Source of the DNA: Thermoanaerobaculia bacterium
Lineage (GTDB): Bacteria > Acidobacteriota > Thermoanaerobaculia > Gp7-AA8
DNA: 11,534 nt
NCBI GenBank assembly: GCA_017883215.1
Contig: JADGOA010000081.1
Coordinates: 1-11,534 of the forward strand
Direction of reading: 5' to 3'
Shown here: piece after piece, positions 6,535-11,534 of the stretch
How the letters are laid out: each line of letters starts with the position of its first letter
How positions within the stretch are numbered: the first letter of the stretch is position 1
Made by a program: the position numbers and the translations under genes
Notes under the pieces: generated by a model
The model's database searches: none
The model's input: the letters and a program-made list of their open reading frames with translations, nothing else
What the model was told of the DNA's origin: nothing

Positions 6535-6549
6535 GTGATCACTGATCAC
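6535..6549. repeat. Perfect 15-bp palindrome H made of two TGATCAC heptamers
   Basis: TGATCAC occurs twice in tandem (6536-6549). With the preceding G it forms GTGATCA-C-TGATCAC, a perfect palindrome around a central C. It begins 2 bases after the dehydrogenase stop. The central base is too small to loop as RNA, so it could be a protein-binding site, or a minimal relative of the longer heptamer elements nearby. Confidence 0.6.
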
Positions 6550-6562
6550 TTACGAGGCACCG

Positions 6563-6913
6563 ATGAACCTCCTCCTCCGCTGGATCCTCAACACGCTCGC
6601 GCTCTTCATCGTCGTCACGATCGTTCCGCACTTCCATTACCGTTCCATCGTCACGCTCGCCGTCGCCGCGGCGGTTCTCGGTCTGCTGAACGCGATCGTG
6701 AAGCCGATCCTCTTCTGGCTGACCCTGCCGGTCACGATCGTCACAGTGGGGCTGTTCCTGATCGTCTTGAACGGTCTGATGCTCGAGATCACCTCGTTCT
6801 TCACGCCCGGATTCAGCATCGACAGCTTCGGATGGGCGATGGTGGGCTCGATCGTCCTCGCCGTGGTCTCGCTGGTGACGAACCGGATCGGAGAGCGCGG
6901 CAGTCGCGAGTAG
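6563..6913 (+). CDS. Small YvlD / Phage_holin_4-type membrane protein
   Basis: The product has 116 residues with four predicted transmembrane helices at roughly 3-21, 29-50, 55-78 and 90-107, and a short charged tail (TNRIGERGSRE). Segments such as LRWILNTLALFIVVTIVP (5-22) and LLNAIVKPILFWLTLPVTIV (41-60) are typical of the widespread bacterial family annotated as phage holin family 4 or YvlD. Despite the name, most members are chromosomal membrane proteins of unknown role, and there is no lysis gene or other phage gene here. The start ATG has GAGG at 6554-6557 with 5-base spacing. It lies 29 bases after the dehydrogenase and is probably transcribed with it. Family assignment is good; function is unknown. 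Confidence 0.8.
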   Translation: MNLLLRWILNTLALFIVVTIVPHFHYRSIVTLAVAAAVLGLLNAIVKPILFWLTLPVTIVTVGLFLIVLNGLMLEITSFFTPGFSIDSFGWAMVGSIVLAVVSLVTNRIGERGSRE

Positions 6914-6939
6914 ACGCCGTTTCGATCGTTCGTTACACT
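6911..6939 (+). promoter_or_regulatory. Possible promoter for the STAS gene
   Basis: TAGACG (6911-6916) and TACACT (6934-6939) are separated by 17 bases, with 4 of 6 matches to each hexamer consensus. The first hexamer overlaps the stop codon of the membrane-protein gene. If used, transcription would start near 6946 and carry repeat I in the leader. Such a match is not rare by chance. Confidence 0.3.
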
Positions 6940-6951
6940 GCGGCCGAGTTC

Positions 6952-7045
6952 GCTCTTCCGAAGCTCTTCGCTTTCAGCTGTTTGCTCAAAGCTCCTGGAA
7001 ACCAGGACGCGGAGCCCCGAGAGCCCGGAGCTGACAGCCAGGAGA
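6952..7045. repeat. Degenerate heptamer repeat I (GCTNNNN family) upstream of the STAS gene
   Basis: Five consecutive heptamers start with GCT at 6963-6997: GCTCTTC, GCTTTCA, GCTGTTT, GCTCAAA, GCTCCTG; another GCTCTTC is at 6952-6958. The other side (7018-7038) holds heptamers ending in AGC: CGAGAGC, CCGGAGC, TGACAGC, followed by CAGGAGA. The tip is CCTGG-AAA-CCAGG (6994-7006). Overall pairing is imperfect, but the 7-base phase of GCT/AGC is clear on both arms. This looks like a diverged version of the cleaner elements elsewhere in the window. Confidence 0.7.
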
Positions 7046-7078
7046 CACGAGGCACTGCAGTCGGGATAGAGTTAGCAA

Positions 7079-7423
7079 GTGAACATCATCAAGAACCGCG
7101 TCAACGACGTGACCGTCCTCGACATCCAGGGAGTGATCAAGCTCGGCGAGAGCGCCCGGGAGTTCTCGAGCTATCTCGAGCAGGTGCTCAACGAAGAGAC
7201 CGGTCCGGTCATGATCAACTTCGAGGCCATCAACTACATGGACTCGACCGGCCTGGGCGAGCTGATCGGCTATCTCCAGAAATTCGAAGACCGGCAGAGA
7301 AAGATGGCGCTGGTCAAGCCCTCCCATCGCATTCTGGCGCTTTTGAAGATCACCAAGCTCGACACGGTCTTCAAGATCTTCGAGACGCGTGAGAGCGCGC
7401 TGGAGTACCTGAACGAGCCGTAA
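7079..7423 (+). CDS. STAS-domain anti-sigma-factor antagonist
   Basis: The product has 114 residues and is a single STAS domain (SpoIIAA/RsbV family). Such proteins bind anti-sigma kinases and are switched off by phosphorylation of one serine or threonine. The signature INYMDSTGLGELIGYL (51-66) carries the expected D55-S56 pair, so S56 is the likely phosphorylation site. The N-terminus IIKNRVNDVTVLDIQGVIKL is the usual first strands. The GTG at 7079 gives the normal family start; the upstream AG-rich stretch is only a weak ribosome binding site. No partner kinase, phosphatase or sigma factor is in the window, so the pathway is unknown. Hairpin G begins 8 bases after the stop. Confidence 0.88.
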   Translation: MNIIKNRVNDVTVLDIQGVIKLGESAREFSSYLEQVLNEETGPVMINFEAINYMDSTGLGELIGYLQKFEDRQRKMALVKPSHRILALLKITKLDTVFKIFETRESALEYLNEP

Positions 7424-7431
7424 CGTCAAAA

Positions 7432-7486
7432 CGTGTAGCGTCAGCGTATAGGCCCGCCCTACCCGCTACGCGCTACCTGCTACACG
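7432..7486. repeat. Heptamer hairpin G (NNNCTAC family) between STAS gene and nuoA
   Basis: The right arm is four clean heptamers ending in CTAC: GCCCTAC, CCGCTAC, GCGCTAC, CTGCTAC (7456-7483). The left arm is shorter and diverged (CGTGTAGC, then GTCAGCGTATAGGC). The outer CGTGTAGC (7432-7439) pairs perfectly with GCTACACG (7479-7486). It starts 8 bases after the STAS stop and lies upstream of the nuoA promoter-like sequence, so it may mark the 3' end of the STAS transcript. No T-tract follows. Confidence 0.75.
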
Positions 7487-7505
7487 CTCCGTGTGCGCTC
7501 CGCAG

Positions 7506-7534
7506 TTGTCACCCGCCGGGTTTGCCATTAGCAT
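7506..7534 (+). promoter_or_regulatory. Promoter-like sequence for nuoA with near-leaderless start
   Basis: TTGTCA (7506-7511) and TAGCAT (7529-7534) are separated by 17 bases, matching the hexamer consensus at 5 of 6 and 4 of 6 positions. Transcription would start near 7541, only about 6 bases before the nuoA ATG. No Shine-Dalgarno sequence precedes that ATG, which fits a leaderless or near-leaderless mRNA. Confidence 0.45.
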
Positions 7535-7546
7535 GTGCCGCCGTCT

Positions 7547-7918
7547 ATGACCCACAGTTTTGTTCCCATCCTCCTGATGCTGACCGCCGCGATCGCGATG
7601 GCCGGCGTCATCCTCGGTCTGAACTGGATCGTGGGACGCCATCAGCGCAATTCGGCGAAACTCGCCCCGTACGAGAGCGGTGTTCCGCTGCTCGACCGCA
7701 ACCGCAAGCGCATCAACGTCCGCTTCTACCAGATCGCGATGCTCTTCATCCTGTTCGACATCGAAGCGACGTTCCTCTACCCGTGGGCCGTCATCTATCG
7801 CGACTTCGCGCGCGGTCCGAGCGCCATGTTCCTGTTCAGCGAGATGCTCCTATTCATCCTGCTGCTCGGCGTCGGCTACGTCTACGTCTGGAAGAAAAAA
7901 GCGTTCGATTGGAAATGA
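7547..7918 (+). CDS. nuoA: NADH-quinone oxidoreductase subunit A
   Basis: The product has 123 residues and three transmembrane helices. NuoA is the small membrane subunit whose loop closes the quinone site of complex I together with NuoH. PYESG at 41-45 is in the conserved loop, and FYQIAMLFILFDIEATFLYP (60-79) is the family signature with acidic D71 and E73. The C-terminus (YVWKKKAFDWK) is typical. The ATG at 7547 is preferred over a GTG at 7535, because the GTG overlaps the -10 region of the likely promoter and the homologous region begins at MTHSF. In most bacteria nuoB follows nuoA; here nuoE does, across hairpin C. Confidence 0.96.
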   Translation: MTHSFVPILLMLTAAIAMAGVILGLNWIVGRHQRNSAKLAPYESGVPLLDRNRKRINVRFYQIAMLFILFDIEATFLYPWAVIYRDFARGPSAMFLFSEMLLFILLLGVGYVYVWKKKAFDWK

Positions 7919-7921
7919 AAC

Positions 7922-7990
7922 AAGTCCTGAGTGCTGAGTCCTGAGTCCTGTGCGCAGGACCCGCAACTCAGGACTCAGGACTCAGGACTT
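7922..7990. repeat. Heptamer hairpin C (GAGTCCT family) between nuoA and nuoE
   Basis: The left arm from 7922 reads AAGTCCT, GAGTGCT, GAGTCCT, GAGTCCT. The right arm at about 7966-7990 holds ACTCAGG-type units ending AGGACTT. They pair over about 25 bp with one mismatch, and the loop has its own CCTG-TGCG-CAGG stem. It uses the same unit as hairpins A and B, including the variant heptamer GAGTGCT/AGCACTC. It starts 3 bases after the nuoA stop, and its last AGGA serves as the probable ribosome binding site of nuoE. Confidence 0.9.
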
Positions 7991-7994
7991 AAGA

Positions 7995-8525
7995 ATGGCT
8001 GAACTCCACCCCGACAACCCGTACGCGAAGGACCGCTTCGCCGATCCCTCCAAAGCAGTCGAGTTTCCTCCCGAAGCGAGGAAGCGCTTCGAGCACATCC
8101 TGACCCGCTATCCGAGCAAGGAAGCGGCACTGCTGCCGACACTCCATCTGGCACAGGAAACGTGGGGCTGGATCTCGCCCGAGACCGTCCACTACGTCAG
8201 CGAGCTCCTCGACCTGTCGCCCGCCAACGTCTTCGGTGTCGTGTCGTTCTACAACATGTACAACCAGAAGCCGGTGGGGAAGTACCACCTGCAGGTGTGC
8301 ACGAACCTGAGCTGCATGATCAACAGGGCCTATGACATCTACGAAGGCCTCTGCGAGAAGCTGCACGTCAAGCCGGGCGGAACGACTCCGGACGGTCTCT
8401 ACACGGTCACCGAGGTGGAATGCCTCGGCTCCTGCGGCACCGCCCCCGTCGTGCAGATCAACAACGACTACCACGAGAACATGAGCGTCGAGGAGATGGA
8501 CGCTCTTCTGCCGAAACTGAAATAG
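7995..8525 (+). CDS. nuoE: NADH-quinone oxidoreductase subunit E
   Basis: The product has 176 residues and is the thioredoxin-like 2Fe-2S subunit (24-kDa type) of the NADH-oxidising arm, carrying cluster N1a. Ligands are visible as C102-x4-C107 (QVCTNLSCM) and C143-x3-C147 (VECLGSCGTAP). The N-terminal helical part (LLPTLHLAQETWGWISPETV) and NVFGVVSFYNMYNQKPVGKY are standard. The ATG at 7995 matches the family start. The only Shine-Dalgarno candidate, AGGA at 7984-7987 with 7-base spacing, lies inside the right arm of hairpin C, so folding could hide it. The last base of the stop codon is the first base of hairpin D. Confidence 0.96.
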   Translation: MAELHPDNPYAKDRFADPSKAVEFPPEARKRFEHILTRYPSKEAALLPTLHLAQETWGWISPETVHYVSELLDLSPANVFGVVSFYNMYNQKPVGKYHLQVCTNLSCMINRAYDIYEGLCEKLHVKPGGTTPDGLYTVTEVECLGSCGTAPVVQINNDYHENMSVEEMDALLPKLK

Positions 8526-8591
8526 GGCCGAGGGCTGAGGGCCGAGGGAAGACCTCGAGCCCCTCGGCCCTCAGTCCTCGGCTCTCGGCCC
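8525..8591. repeat. Heptamer hairpin D (GGGCCGA family) between nuoE and nuoF
   Basis: The left arm is GGGCCGA, GGGCTGA, GGGCCGA, GGG (8525-8548). The right arm is CCC, then TCGGCCC, TCAGTCC, TCGGCTC, TCGGCCC (8561-8591). The inner 16 bp pair with one mismatch, and the right arm has one more unit than the left. The 12-base loop contains the palindrome CTCGAG. The first base of the left arm is the last base of the nuoE TAG stop, and the element ends 7 bases before the nuoF ATG. The unit differs from GAGTCCT, but both keep a YYGAG core every 7 bases. Confidence 0.88.
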
Positions 8592-8598
8592 TTAGCCT

Positions 8599-9909
8599 AT
8601 GGAACCAATCAAAGTCCTCACCGCGAACATCGACAAGCCGAACTCCACGGCGATCGACACCTACCTGCAGTCGGGTGGGTACGAGCGCGCGCGCAAAGCT
8701 CTCACCACGATGACGCCCGACGCCATCATCCAGCTGGTGAAGGATTCGGAGCTCCGCGGTCGCGGCGGCGCCGGTTTCCCGACGGGCAGCAAATGGGGAT
8801 TCGTTCCGAAAAACGCCCCCCGGCCGACCTACCTCCTCTGCAACGCGGACGAGTCCGAGCCGGGCACGTTCAAGGACCGGGTCATCATCGAGAAGGATCC
8901 GCATCTGCTGATCGAGTCGATGATCATCACCGGCTTCGCCATCGGATCGAACCCGATGTCCTACATCTACATCCGCGGCGAGTTCCATTACGGCGCGACC
9001 GTGCTGGAGAAAGCGCTGGCCGAAGCGCGGGCGAAGGGATTCCTCGGCAAGGGCGTGTTCGGGACGAGCTTCGACTTCGACATCACCGTGGCCCGGGGCG
9101 CCGGCGCCTACATCTGCGGTGAGGAGACGGGCCTGATCGAGTCGATCGAGGGGCACCGCGGCCAGCCTCGCGTGAAGCCTCCCTTCCCGGCCATCATCGG
9201 CGCGTTCGGCGGGCCGACGGTCGTGCAGAACGTGGAGACGCTGGCCTGCGTGCCGCTCATCGTCGAGAACGGCGCGGAGTGGTTCAAGTCGTTCGGATCG
9301 CCCAAGAACACCGGGCCGAAGCTCTATTGCATCTCCGGCGCGATCAACAAGCCGGGGGTGTACGAGTTCCCGCTCGGCGTGAATCTCAAGGAGCTCATCT
9401 ACGAGCACTGCGGCGGCATTCCGGGCGGCCGCAAGCTCAAGGCGGTCATCCCCGGCGGCGCCTCGGCACCCATGCTGCTGCCGCACGAGATCGACCTGCC
9501 GCTGAACTTCGACGCCGTGATGAAGGCGGGCTCGATGCTCGGCTCGGCCGCCATCATCGTCATCGACGACTCGATGTGCATCGTCGACGCGGTGTGGCGC
9601 CTGGCGAAGTTCTTCGCTCACGAGTCGTGCGGCCAGTGCACGCCGTGCCGCGAGGGGACGAACTGGATCGAGACGGTGCTCGACCGCATCGAGCGCGGCG
9701 GCGGTGTCCCCGAGGACATTCCCCTGCTCATGGACATGCCGGAGAACATCACCGGCCGTTCGCTCTGCGCGTTAGGCGATGCCGCCTGCGGCCCGGTGCT
9801 CTCGTCGATCCATAAGTTCACCGACGAGTTCCGCTACCACATCGAGCACAAGAGCTGTCTGCCGGAGACGAAGCGCTATCGGCGTCTCGATTTCGCCAGC
9901 GGCCACTGA
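8599..9909 (+). CDS. nuoF: NADH-quinone oxidoreductase subunit F
   Basis: The product has 436 residues, the normal NuoF length. It binds NADH, FMN and cluster N3, and so is the electron entry point of complex I. ELRGRGGAGFPTGSKWGF (51-68) and CNADESEPGTFKDR (81-94) are the NADH/FMN signatures. GAGAYICGEETGLIESIEGH (167-186) completes the flavin site; many homologues have EETALLE there. The 4Fe-4S ligands are C344, C347, C350 (ESCGQCTPCREGT) and C390 (SLCALGDAAC). The ATG follows hairpin D directly with no Shine-Dalgarno sequence, so expression may depend on coupling or on refolding of the repeat. nuoG, the usual next gene, is instead more than 4 kb away on the other strand. The stop is 28 bases from the end of the convergent kinase gene. 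Confidence 0.97.
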   Translation: MEPIKVLTANIDKPNSTAIDTYLQSGGYERARKALTTMTPDAIIQLVKDSELRGRGGAGFPTGSKWGFVPKNAPRPTYLLCNADESEPGTFKDRVIIEKDPHLLIESMIITGFAIGSNPMSYIYIRGEFHYGATVLEKALAEARAKGFLGKGVFGTSFDFDITVARGAGAYICGEETGLIESIEGHRGQPRVKPPFPAIIGAFGGPTVVQNVETLACVPLIVENGAEWFKSFGSPKNTGPKLYCISGAINKPGVYEFPLGVNLKELIYEHCGGIPGGRKLKAVIPGGASAPMLLPHEIDLPLNFDAVMKAGSMLGSAAIIVIDDSMCIVDAVWRLAKFFAHESCGQCTPCREGTNWIETVLDRIERGGGVPEDIPLLMDMPENITGRSLCALGDAACGPVLSSIHKFTDEFRYHIEHKSCLPETKRYRRLDFASGH

Positions 9910-9937
9910 GCGCGAGTGGCGTGTCATTCTCGAAGCT

Positions 9938-11534
9938 TCACCCGCCGGGCGACTGCGCGCGCACCCCGCGGAAGTAAGCGCTGCGCGCCTCGTCGACGAC
10001 TCTGCCAAGCTTGACGTTCTCGGGCTGGGCCGCGCGCAACTTCTCACCCGCCAGGATCGCTGCCAACAGCTCAGGGGCGGCGGAGGCTCGCCCGTTACGC
10101 GCGAGCAGAAGTCCGATCCTCGCCTTTTCGACGACGAAATCCGACCGCGCCTCGCTGCGCCGCGGATCGGCATCGATCAGCGACTGCGTGGCGGCGAGGG
10201 CCTCGCGGTAGCTCTTCAGCGCGCTTTCCGTATGCCCGGCCGAGGCAAGGGCATCGCCGAGATCGATCCGCGTGATGGCCAGGTTCCGGCGTTCTCCGAT
10301 GTCTGCCGGATCCTCGGCGGAGAGCGTAGTGATCACGGCGACGGCTTCGAGGAGCGCGGCAATGGCCTCGGCCGGATGGGCTTGCGTGAAGATCTGGCCG
10401 AGGCGGCGGTGCGTTGCCCAGGACAGCCGCCGGTAGACGGGATTGTGCCTGTCGGTGGCCAGCAACGCCTCCGAGGAAGCCAGGGCCTTCCGAATGTGGG
10501 TCTCCGCTTCGCGTTGATAGCCGAGGTTGAAGCAGTCGAAGGCGACGTGCGACTCATCGATGACGATGCTCTCGCCGATGACGGCGTCGTTCGGCCGCGC
10601 CGCTGCGAGGCGGTTGACGAGCTCGAGAGCTCGCGCCTCCGCATCGAGCGCGGACTTGTAGTCGCCCATCTCCGCGTACACGATTCCGAGAGAGCCATAG
10701 GCGGTGTCGAGCATCTGGGCGACATGTCTCTTGCGGTGGTCCACCGCGGCCGAGCTCTCCTCGACGGCGATGGCGTTTCTGGTGAACCGCAGCGACTCGG
10801 CGAACTTGCCCTCGATCTTGAGAGCGTCACCGACGCTGAGCAGCGTCGTGGCGAGACCGTCGCGGTAGTTGATGTTTGCCGGCTCCTCGGCGACGAGGAT
10901 GCTGTACATCGCCGCGGCGCGGCGATGCATGGCCAGCGACGTCGCGGTGTCGAAAGTGAGGTCGGCCAGCCGGTCGTATGCGGTGGCCAGATCGGCACGC
11001 ACGGCGCGGTCGTCGCCGGCCTCGAGCTGGAGTTGGCCGAGGTATTCGTAGGCTCGGTGCACCAGGAGCTGGCGAGCCGCGAGCGATCCGGGCAGCCGCT
11101 GCATGGAGTCGTGCATCTCGAAAAGGAGCGAGTTGGCCATCCGCCGCACGGCGTCGAAACGATGCTGCGCCAGCTCACCCTGTCTGCGCGCAATACGGGC
11201 CTGTTCGGTCGTGGCGATGATGCCGGCGACGAGCGTGCTGACGATGACCACCGCGGCTGCGACCGCCGTCTTGTTGCGGCGAACGAACTTACCGGCGCGG
11301 TAGGAGAAGCTGTCGCGGCGCGCCGTCACCGGGAGCCCGTCCAGATAGCGGCCGATGTCGTCGGCGAAGTGCTGTACGGACTGATAGCGGCGCGCAGGAT
11401 CTTCCTGCATGGCCTGCCGAACGATCGTGCTCAGGTCCGAGTCGAGGCCCGGCTGTGTGCCGCGGTTCAACGGGTACGGTCGCGGTTGCCAGCGAGCCGC
11501 ACGCTTTCCCGTCAGGATCTCGCAGAGTACGACC
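9938..11534 (-). CDS. Membrane Ser/Thr protein kinase with C-terminal TPR domain, partial
   Basis: The gene continues past the right edge; about 531 C-terminal residues are visible. The fragment opens with the end of a Hanks-type kinase domain: VVLCEILTGKRAARWQ, then LDSDLSTIVRQAMQEDPARR with YQSVQHFADDIGRYL, the usual last helices with the DPxxR motif. A basic juxtamembrane stretch (RRDSFSYRAGKFVRRNK) leads to one transmembrane helix, AVAAAVVIVSTLVAGIIATT. About 420 residues of helical TPR-like repeats follow outside the membrane, for example YGSLGIVYAEMGDYKSALDA and RIDLGDALASAGHTESALKS. This architecture is very common in Acidobacteriota and related phyla. The TTG at 11470 is not the real start, since kinase sequence continues upstream in frame. 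The catalytic residues lie outside the window. Substrate and signal are unknown. Confidence 0.92.
   Translation of the reverse strand, partial: VVLCEILTGKRAARWQPRPYPLNRGTQPGLDSDLSTIVRQAMQEDPARRYQSVQHFADDIGRYLDGLPVTARRDSFSYRAGKFVRRNKTAVAAAVVIVSTLVAGIIATTEQARIARRQGELAQHRFDAVRRMANSLLFEMHDSMQRLPGSLAARQLLVHRAYEYLGQLQLEAGDDRAVRADLATAYDRLADLTFDTATSLAMHRRAAAMYSILVAEEPANINYRDGLATTLLSVGDALKIEGKFAESLRFTRNAIAVEESSAAVDHRKRHVAQMLDTAYGSLGIVYAEMGDYKSALDAEARALELVNRLAAARPNDAVIGESIVIDESHVAFDCFNLGYQREAETHIRKALASSEALLATDRHNPVYRRLSWATHRRLGQIFTQAHPAEAIAALLEAVAVITTLSAEDPADIGERRNLAITRIDLGDALASAGHTESALKSYREALAATQSLIDADPRRSEARSDFVVEKARIGLLLARNGRASAAPELLAAILAGEKLRAAQPENVKLGRVVDEARSAYFRGVRAQSPGG

Noticed and set aside
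5319..6542. 407-codon minus-strand frame opposite the saccharopine dehydrogenase-like gene
   Set aside because: The product is low in recognisable motifs and biased in composition, while the plus strand has a full Rossmann protein with an SD-preceded start.
6563..6913. Holin-like gene as a sign of prophage
   Set aside because: The family is mostly chromosomal in spite of its name, and no other phage gene or attachment site is visible.
7535..7546. GTG start for nuoA four codons upstream
   Set aside because: It overlaps the -10 region of the likely promoter, and the conserved N-terminus fits the ATG at 7547.
7922..7990. Repeat hairpins as ordinary intrinsic terminators
   Set aside because: None of the stems in the window is followed by a T-run, two lie inside the nuoA-E-F series, and one lies between divergent starts. 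A role at transcript ends is possible but not the classical terminator type, so they are listed as repeats.
11468..11470. TTG at 11470 as the start of a separate TPR protein
   Set aside because: The frame stays open to the window edge and encodes kinase C-lobe sequence (VVLCEILTGKR), so this is an internal codon of a larger kinase gene.

Overview
The window is GC-rich bacterial chromosome, most likely from an Acidobacteriota-type organism. That guess rests on a membrane Ser/Thr kinase with a C-terminal TPR domain of the kind abundant in that phylum, and on the general look of the proteins. It is inference, because no marker gene is present. Coding density is high, there is no sign of a prophage or transposase, and every gene but the two cut by the window edges appears intact.

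Layout. Left part, minus strand: nuoG, nuoH, nuoJ, nuoK and the first codons of nuoL, running leftward from a promoter at about 4182-4154. Middle, plus strand: an exported parvulin-type peptidyl-prolyl isomerase, a saccharopine dehydrogenase-like oxidoreductase, a small four-helix membrane protein (YvlD / Phage_holin_4 type) and a STAS-domain anti-sigma-factor antagonist. Right part, plus strand: nuoA, nuoE and nuoF. Right edge, minus strand: the C-terminal part of the Ser/Thr kinase-TPR protein, convergent with nuoF. The two nuo blocks together give NADH-quinone oxidoreductase (complex I) subunits A, E, F, G, H, J, K and the start of L. NuoE, NuoF and NuoG form the NADH-oxidising arm; A, H, J, K and L are membrane subunits. 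NuoB, NuoC, NuoD and NuoI are absent from the window and must be encoded elsewhere if the enzyme is complete.

Regulation. The divergent region before nuoG has a good sigma70-type promoter (TTGACG-N17-TATGCT, minus strand). A near-consensus Rex box (TTGTGAA-N4-TTCACGG) lies exactly at the expected transcription start, with a weaker copy 24 bp downstream. Rex senses the NADH/NAD+ ratio and is known to control nuo genes in Streptomyces, so this is a coherent prediction. nuoA has its own promoter-like sequence giving a leader of only a few bases.

The most unusual content is not in the genes. Nearly every intergenic gap longer than about 25 bases holds an element of one design: a short unit of 7 bases (8 in one case), tandemly repeated, usually as two inverted arms that can pair as a long hairpin. 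The unit differs from gap to gap (GAGTCCT, AGCGAGT, CAACTGAG, TGATCAC, GCTNNNN, NNNCTAC, TCGGCCC), yet the period and usually the arm pairing are kept, and most elements begin within a few bases of a stop codon. Three copies of the GAGTCCT family all sit beside nuo genes. They recall the heptanucleotide STRR repeats of filamentous cyanobacteria, but here many unrelated heptamers share one architecture.
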